Shown: piece by piece, positions 51,401-60,400 of the stretch
How positions within the stretch are numbered: the first letter of the stretch is position 1
Layout: each line of letters begins with the position of its first letter
Assembly: GCA_026874595.1 (NCBI GenBank)
Contig: CM049312.1
Location: 54,379,429-54,443,428 of the forward strand
Source: Sipunculus nudus
Taxonomy: Eukaryota; Annelida; Sipuncula; Golfingiida; Sipunculidae
Length of the DNA stretch: 64,000 bases
Direction: 5' to 3'
Made by a program: the position numbers and the translations under genes
Notes under the pieces: model-generated
The model's database searches: none
Told to the model about the DNA's origin: nothing
Seen by the model: the letters and a program-made list of their open reading frames with translations, nothing else

Positions 51401-54400
51401 ACATGCGTTTCCTTGAAATTGAATAATTTTCATTTTAAAGTTTGACAGCTGAGATAAGTACTGTAGTTCTGGCCATCCCCACTATTCCCAAATGGAAGAG
51501 GTTAATTATGAGTAGAAATGACTTCTGGTGGAAGGGTGTGTTAAAACATAGAGTCATGTGTTAAGTTTAACAATGGCCTTGTCAGAAATAAAAAATATTT
51601 CGGCCCTCTGACATTAGAGAGTCAATGACCAGCGGATTAGTAACAACATGTTACTTTACAACATGAGGATGCAAATATTTTTCGTCAATTTTTTACAAGG
51701 CTTTCTGGCTGACAAATATGCTGTCACTTGACATAAACCATTTTAACACAACATTTTTGTAAATCCCTCTGCATGTTTGTTGAATTTCTGACGGCATAAT
51801 TACAAGCAGGCCTTGCACAGGTTACTGGACAACAGCAAACTTGTATGTGATACAGGAAACAACTCATAACCTTAGACATGTTTCCTAATTTTGGTGGGTG
51901 AGCTCACATGTATACTTTTGTGTTAATTATTCACTTATAGCCTAGTGTTAAGGTTATTGGCTGTTTACCATGATATCAGTGCAACAGGATGGATGACTGT
52001 TACAGTACATTCCCCTGTATGACTTGTATCAAGACTCATGGGAAGCTTACCAGCCCAAAATAAATGTCTTCTGAGTTGTGTATTCACTGCTAGGTCAGTG
52101 TCACAAATATTTCACTGGTATTTTATACAAAAGCTTTGCCATAAGATTCCCACCCAATACTCACAGACAGAAGACTGCACTGAAGTTCCTTTCTTCTTTC
52201 TCTGATACTGATGTATTTTACGACCAACGACAACCACAATCACATAAAACACATACATGATTATATACCCTGCAAAACACAGCAAAATGCATCATACCAA
52301 TCAGGACACTGAGTTTTCTAATAGAACTAAGACTTCTTTCAGGAATAAACAAATTTCCTTCAATAAGTTTTATTGATCACATCACTGAATTAGAAATAAA
52401 ATTATTGGTATGTCTTCAACCATGCACAGTCTTCTGATCAACTTTAAAAGGTAATTGTCATCTGGAAGGCTTGACATTGGGAGAAATGTTAAACAGGAAG
52501 TGCCTTTTTGATCAGTGATCAACTCATCTATTAAAACTACCAAATGTTTCAGACAGCCAACAAATTTTTTTTACTTTTTTTTCTCTCTCTCCTAAAATTT
52601 CTTCTTGCAATCTTAGCTTATAAACAGGTAAAATTTACAATCAGGTTTTAATACATTATCAGTATGATGATAAACTCTGAATTTCAGTTTCAATGACAAT
52701 GGTGATTGAAAACCTGTAAATTAGTTCAAATTAATTAGGTTGCTTTAAGGCTTAAACAGCAGCATGGGAAAAGTCAAAACATTTTTACTGGCTTGAAATG
52801 TTCAAATGAGCAGGAAAATCAATCAAATAGAATATATGGAGGTGTACTAACCAACTGCCTCAATGGTTTGTATAGATCCCCGATACAGGTAAACAAAGGT
52901 CATGAATACTGCTATCATGTAGAAGATGACATCACGCAGGAATGGTCGCTCCATCAGATGAAACGGACGAGTTACAGCGATGGCCCCAACCACCACAGTG
53001 GTCACAAAGACACCGGCCCCTAGTCGACAAAATTATAATTATAATCCATTATAATGGAGGAAACCCTAAGGTATTACATAAAACTTAAAGGGGCCCAATC
53101 ACCTAACTGACCTTTATAAACTAAAGATAATCCCTTGGAGCTTTTATAAAAATAGGCCAAAAAGTGTGGATATCACTGCATACAGACTGAATGTAATGGT
53201 TTTTTTTTCTTAGGGTGTTTATAATATGTGGGGGCCTGCCAAAATAATCAAAACAAATTCAACAAGGGCATCTGACAGCAAGTCCGATAAGCCACAGCTT
53301 TGCAAATGGCATTTTGCAACACGCGACATTTCTACCTCTACATATATGCAACCTACCACCTTTGTAATGTTTTTCCCCTCTGTCACTATACTATGTTTAA
53401 AACATATTGTTGATAAACAAGTTCAAACATCCTTCACGGAGGCCTTATAAGAACTTTTCATAATCAGAATTACCCTTAGATCATTAATATATACATAGAG
53501 GAATCCAGAAATCATAAATTCTTTCTCAAAAGGTAGGTGAATGGACACCTTTAATATAACCTCATTAAACTTAATAACCACATAGCTTTTGTTATGATAT
53601 GGAAAATTCATGTTTGTACAAATATTATATAACTTGATTCTCTCATCAACAAGAGAACAACAGGATTTTTAAATCAAACCATTTCATAAAAACAAAATGT
53701 CCTGATTTCCCCCGAGATTTTTCAAAATAAATTTTCAAAATTCCAAGATAATTATTGAAACCCATTTCCAGTTTGACACAAATTCCCTAACATTTTCCTA
53801 ATGTATATAAATTTTATCCTCAGAAGTCTTTTGCAAAATAATTCTCATGTAAATTTGGGCAGACCACATGGACTTCAACATATATTGGCAATAAATTAAC
53901 TAGGTGAATGTATGGGTGGCAAATGAGTGTTATATTTGGTTTTGTATGAGTATCTGTGACATATTTACAAGTAATTTCACATGGATTGAAAACATTGATA
54001 GTTGTAAATGGGTTATTGTTTAGAATGTTACACTTCTAGAATAACAAGATAAAAGCTTAAATGTTTGCTTATTCAATCAATTAAGCATTTAATAGAAGTG
54101 AACACACCTCAAACCTTTCAAATGACACTGGTAAAGTATTAAGGTTATAGGGACATATAATCATATAAGGTGCACATGCTTGGTGCACTGGGAAAGTTTT
54201 TTTCTATTGAGTGTTTGGCATCTTGTTATACATCAAACTCAAGTTCAACTCCTGCACTTTTAATTTGTTCATGGAAATCAGGGGTTGTGTATGTCATTTT
54301 TATGGAATATGGCAATATATGGCAGCTTTTAAAACTGGCCATTAGATGTTGCCACCTGCCAAGCCTTTTCATAGAAACACATATACAAGCTTCAATCCCC

Positions 54401-57400
54401 TACAACATAAACAAAAAAGACCAACCTGATATATTTTTTTAATCATTAAATTTCTCCTCTCACCCTACCACTCTAAATAATGTTTGCACCTTCAAATATC
54501 TTTTGCCTGATATTGCCTGCTGCCCCAGCTGCAATATTTAATGACTGCTCACTCTTGATGCCACACAATGGGCCCCCCATGACTGTACCAGGATATTGGT
54601 CACTCTAACCTACAGACATACCTAACAAAGATCCAAAGGCCATGCCAGCATCACCACCCTTTGAACTTCTTACTGCTGCAATAGCTGAGAACACGTCAGG
54701 GGCACCATTCCCAAAGGCTAGCAAGGTCACTCCTTGAGAGAGGGGTCAAGGTCATATATTGTGCCTTGAAGGGTCATGGTCATAGGAAAGTTCATGCTAA
54801 AGCTATAATAATAACTGATATTTATTTCCTTAAAAAAATTCCAAAAAGTGCCAAATCTGTAATTCATTTCAAGAGGCATTATAGTCGTCATATTCTACCA
54901 TTTAAATGAAAATGTGAACAAATACATTATATTCAGAACCATTTTATTTGAAGTAAGATGTAACCTGGTGTTTAGGGTTAAGCTTAATAGCTGAAGGGTT
55001 ATTAAACTCCAAGCACAGTGCACAGAAACCTTTAAATCAAGATCAGGAGAAGACACAATAATTATATTCTTATCATATCATGACTTTACACTTTGCCTTC
55101 CTCATCTTTTTGTTCTTTCTTTTTCAGCCCCCTGGGGAGCATATATATATTAACCAAACCAGCCATAACAGGCACTAGATTGTTAATCAATCTACAATTG
55201 CCTCCTTCTCATGACCAGTACACATTTATTTCTGGGTTGGGAAGGTGTGCCCATTTGGTAAATACAAAAGGGATTCAAACCACAAAACTTGTATTCACAA
55301 ATCCAGTGCTCTAACCATTATGGCACCTGACACTCCACTTGGAGAAAACAAAGGTTCTGCTGGGTTTGTTTGGCAGGTAATTTTTTAATGCCAGGATCTT
55401 ATTCCATTAAATAAATGTCAAAATATAATACAATATTTATCAGGTTATTTATTATTATAAAATTTTTAACACAGAAAAAGGATATTGCAATATTATCACT
55501 CAGCCTGAGTGTCTTTGCAATCACCACTGACGATGCGCAAAAACTGAAATGTAAAAAGAATACAAAAGGTTAGGAAAAATTTGTGAACAGAATATATGAT
55601 TATTACCTGCAAAGAAATGCGTACATATAACACACATTTGGTTTTAACAGTAAATAATGCAAGGTTGATCTAAAAGGGAGACTCCAACAAACAAACAATG
55701 TGGCTTAAATAACAAGTGACCCAGGGGTCATGACGCTCAGCTGACCAGGAAGACATTGACAAAAGTAATTTTATCATCTGAATGTCAAATTTGAATGAAA
55801 TACTTTTTCCAAACTTGACCTTTTGTATAAAATCATCCAATATTCATTGGGGTACTATGGAGCTCTGTAGCATGAAGGATATGGGTAACAGACACCTATT
55901 TTCAAGGTTTACAAGATGACTTTTCAGGGGTCTCCCAGCATGTCAAAAAATAAAATTCTAGGTCCAGTTATTATGATTTGTGCCCTGTTAACAGATGACC
56001 AAATGTTTATTCTGGGGGGTATTTCAAAGCCGCATAGGATGAAGGATATGGGTAACAGAGATGTAATTTCAGGTGCACAAGGAGACTTTTCAGGGGCCTC
56101 CCAGCATATCAAGGAAGGAGATTCTAGGCCAAGTCATTATAATTTGTGCTCTGTTAACAGATGACCAAATCATTATTCTCGGAGCCATAGCATGAAGGAT
56201 ATGGGTAACAGAGACCTAATTTCAGATTTCCAAAGAGACTTTCCAAAGGCCTCCCTGCATGTCAAGAAGGAAGATTCTAGGTCCAGTCATTATGATTTGT
56301 GCCCTGTTAATATATGACCAAATCTTTATTCTGGGGGGTACTTCAGAGCCCCATAGCTCACAGAATATGGGTAACAGGGACCTTATTTCGGGTTTCCATG
56401 TAGACCTTTTATGGGCTTCCCTGGAGGTGAGGACAGAAGATTCTAGGTCCAGTCATTATGATTTGTGCCCTGTTTACAGATGACCAAATGTTTAAAGATC
56501 ACAAAAGTAGAGAAAAAAAATCATAAAAAATAAAAAAAATATAGCTGGCACCACCAATCTCCAGAAATTGATGAAACACTCCATGATCAATATCCATGCA
56601 AAGAATCAAGGTGATTAATGCATTAGTTGTTCAGATACTTGAACTTTTGTATTAAATTTTGCATTATTCTGGGGGGTACTTCAGAACCCCATAGCTCAAA
56701 GAATATAGGTCACAGTGACCTAATTTCAGGTTTACAAGGAGAATTTCCATAGACCTCCCAGGATGTCAAGTAAGAAGATTCCAGGTCTAGCGGTTACGAT
56801 TTGTGCCCTGTTAACAGACAGACGCCTGGATGGCCGGACGGACGACGGACAAAAGGTGATCCCTATAGCTCAGATGACTTTCAGTCAGCTGAGCTAAAAA
56901 TTGAAAAAATACAGGTGGCGCCACCAGAATGCAGAAACTGATGAAACATTTCATGATTAATATCCATGCAAAGAATCATGGTGATCAATATAATAATGGT
57001 TCAGATACTTGAGCTTTTGTATCAAATTTTCCATTATTCTGGGGGGTACTTCGGAGACCCATAGCTCAGAGGTTATGGGTAACAGAGACCTAATTTCAAG
57101 TTTTTAAGGAAACTTTTCATGGGCCTCTCAGTATGTCAAGAAAGAAGTTTCTAGGTCCAGTTGTTATGATTTGTGCCATGTTAACAGATGACCACATCTT
57201 ATGAGGTCTCAAAAATAGAGAAAAAAATTCGTAAAAATAAAAAAAATACAGGTGGCGCCACCATACTGCAGAAACTGATGACATATTCCATGATCAATAT
57301 CCATGCAAAGAATCATGGTGATCAATGCAATAGTTGTTTAGATACTTGAGCTTTTGTATAAAATAATCCAATATTCATTGAGGTACTATGGAGCTCTGTA

Positions 57401-60400
57401 GCATGAAGGATATGGGTAACAGACACCTATTTTCAAGGTTTACAAGATGACTTTTCAGGGGTCTCCCAGCATGTCAAAAAATAAAATTCTAGGTCCAGTT
57501 ATTATGATTTGTGCCCTGTTAACAGATGACCAAATGTTTATTCTGGGGGGTATTTCAAAGCCGCATAGGATGAAGAGTATGGGTAACAGAGATGTAATTT
57601 CAGGTGCACAAGGAGACTTTTCAGGGGCCTCCCAGCATATCAAGGAAGGAGATTCTAGGCCAAGTCATTATAGTTTGTGCTCTGTTAACAGATGACCAAA
57701 TCTTTATTCTCGGAGCCATAGCATGAAGGATATGGGTAACAGAGACCTAATTTCAGATTTCCAAAGAGACTTTCCAAAGGCCTCCCTGCATGTCAAGAAG
57801 GAAGATTCTAGGTCCAGTCATTATGATTTGTGCCCTGTTAATATATGACCAAATCTTTATTCTGGGGGGTACTTCAGAGCCCCATAGCTCACAGAATATG
57901 GGTAACAGGGACCTTATTTCGGGTTTCCATGTAGACCTTTTATGGGCTTCCCTGGAGGTGAGGACAGAAGATTCTAGGTCCAGTCATTATGATTTGTGCC
58001 CTGTTTACAGATGACCAAATGTTTAAAGATCACAAAAGTAGAGAAAAAAAATCATAAAAAATAAAAAAAATATAGCTGGCGCCACCAATCTCCAGAAATT
58101 GATGAAACACTCCATGATCAATATCCATGCAAAGAATCATGGTGATTAATGCATTAGTTGTTCAGATACTTGAACTTTTGTATTAAATTTTGCATTATTC
58201 TGGGGGGTACTTCAGAACCCCATAGCTCGAAGAATATAGGTCACAGTGACCTAATTTCAAGTTTACAAGGAGAATTTCCATAGACCTCCCAGGATGTCAA
58301 GTAAGAAGATTCCAGGTCTAGCGGTTACGATTTGTGCCCTGTTAACGGACAGACGCCCTGACGGCCGGACAGACGGACAAAAGGTGATTATAGCTCAGAT
58401 GACTTACAGTCAGCTGAGCTAAAAAATACAGGTGGCGCCACCACAATGCAGAAACTGATGAAACATTTCATGATCAATATCCATGCAAAGAATCATGGTG
58501 ATCAATATAATAATGGTTCAGATACTTGAGCTTTTGCATCAAATTTTCCATTATTCAGGGGGGTACTTCGGAGCCCCATAGCTCAGAGGTTATGGGTAAC
58601 AGAGACCTAATTTCAAGTGTTTAAGGAGACTTTTCATGAGCCTCTCAGCATGTCAAGAGAGAAGATTTTAGGTCCAGTTGTTACGATTTGTGCCATGTTA
58701 ACAGATGACCACATCTTATGAGGTCTCAAAAATAGAGAAAAAAAATTCGTAAAAATAAAAAAAATACAGGTGGCGCCACCAGACTGCAGAAACTGATGAA
58801 ACATTCCATGATCAATATCCATGCAAAGAATCATGGTGATCAATGCAATAGTTGTTCAGATACTGGAGCTTTTGAATCAAATTTTCCATTATTCTGGGGG
58901 GTATTTCGGAGCCCCATAGCTCAGAGGTTATGGGTAACAGAGACTTAATTTCAGGTTTCCAAAGAGACTTTTCATGGGCCTCCCGGAATTTCAAGAGAGA
59001 AGATTCTAGGTCCAGTCATTACAATTTGTGCCCTGTTAACAGATGACCACATCTCAAGAGGTCTCAAAAATAAAGAAAAAAATTCGTAAAAATCGAAAAA
59101 ATATAGGTGGCGCCACCAGACTGCAGAAACTGATGAAACATTCCATGATCAATATCCATGCACAGAATCATGGTGATCAATGCAATAGTTGTTCAGATAC
59201 TTGAGCTTTTGTATCAAATTTTCCATTTTTCTGGGGGGTACTTCGGAGCCCCATAGCTCAGAGGTTATGGGTAACAGAGACCTAATTTCAGGTTTCCAAG
59301 GAGATTTTTTATGGTACTCCCTGGATGTCAAGTTAGAAGATTCCAGGTCCAGTGGTTACGATTTGTGCCTGGTTAACGGACAGACAGACGGACAGACGGA
59401 CAGACAGACAGACAGACAGACGGACGACGGACAAAGAGTGATCGCTATAGCTCAGATGACTTTCAGTCAGCTGAGCTAAAAATATGGAAAATTTTCACTT
59501 AATAAACACCATGCATATATATTGCATTTTATATATAAATAGAAGAAATAAAAGTCCAATTATTTTGAAAACAGAAACCAAACTGAACTGATAGCATGAA
59601 AAACTTAGGAGCAAGGGCATCAAATAGTTTAACTGACCAAGATCTCCTATTTTGCAAAAACTATTCAGAGGTAAAAAAGAAAATACTATGAATATCAATA
59701 TATCAATATAATTCACTTTTGTATACCATGTCATATGCTTCAGAAGGCAAAGGTATCATATTTGACAGCACATACTCACAAATCATCTGCTGTCACCGCC
59801 AGGAAGACAAAGAGAAAGAGCAGCCATACTAACTGAAACATACAAGAAAAGTTATTAAAATGATGTGTATGTACCCCACACAACTCCACTTGCATAGAAA
59901 CAACTATTGTGGCTACAAACAGAAGGAGAGTTTCATTATTCTTTTATGTGCTAAAATTAGCAAATATCCATTGTGTTAAATATTTGATTTGTTTAAAATA
60001 AAGTCTGAAATTTACTTCATAAGTAATACCTAAACCAAGATTAATGAATCACAGGTAATGAATCGATAATCCTCATAAATTCTAAGATGCTTCACAGTTC
60101 AAAAGCTTATAAATACATAATTCTTTTTAATTCAATTCTTAAGCACCCATATTTTCAGAGTATGTTTTTCGTTTTCACCCAATATCACTGGAACCAATGT
60201 TCGTGGCAGATATACATTTTCATGTGCTATGTACTAATATAATGTGTTTTCAATTAACTTATTAATTATCTGTCATATGAATTGTCTATAATTATTTATG
60301 TTGAACATATGAATGAGCTTGGGTATACTTTTATTTTCTATAATTAATACAGTACAAGCGGGCTATTATTTAACTATGAACCCATGGGTCTCACGCTCAG

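Noticed and set aside
55916-58014. Pairs of near-identical open frames (74 and 82 codons)
   Set aside because: They are the two copies of the 1,531-bp duplication of a non-coding repeat.
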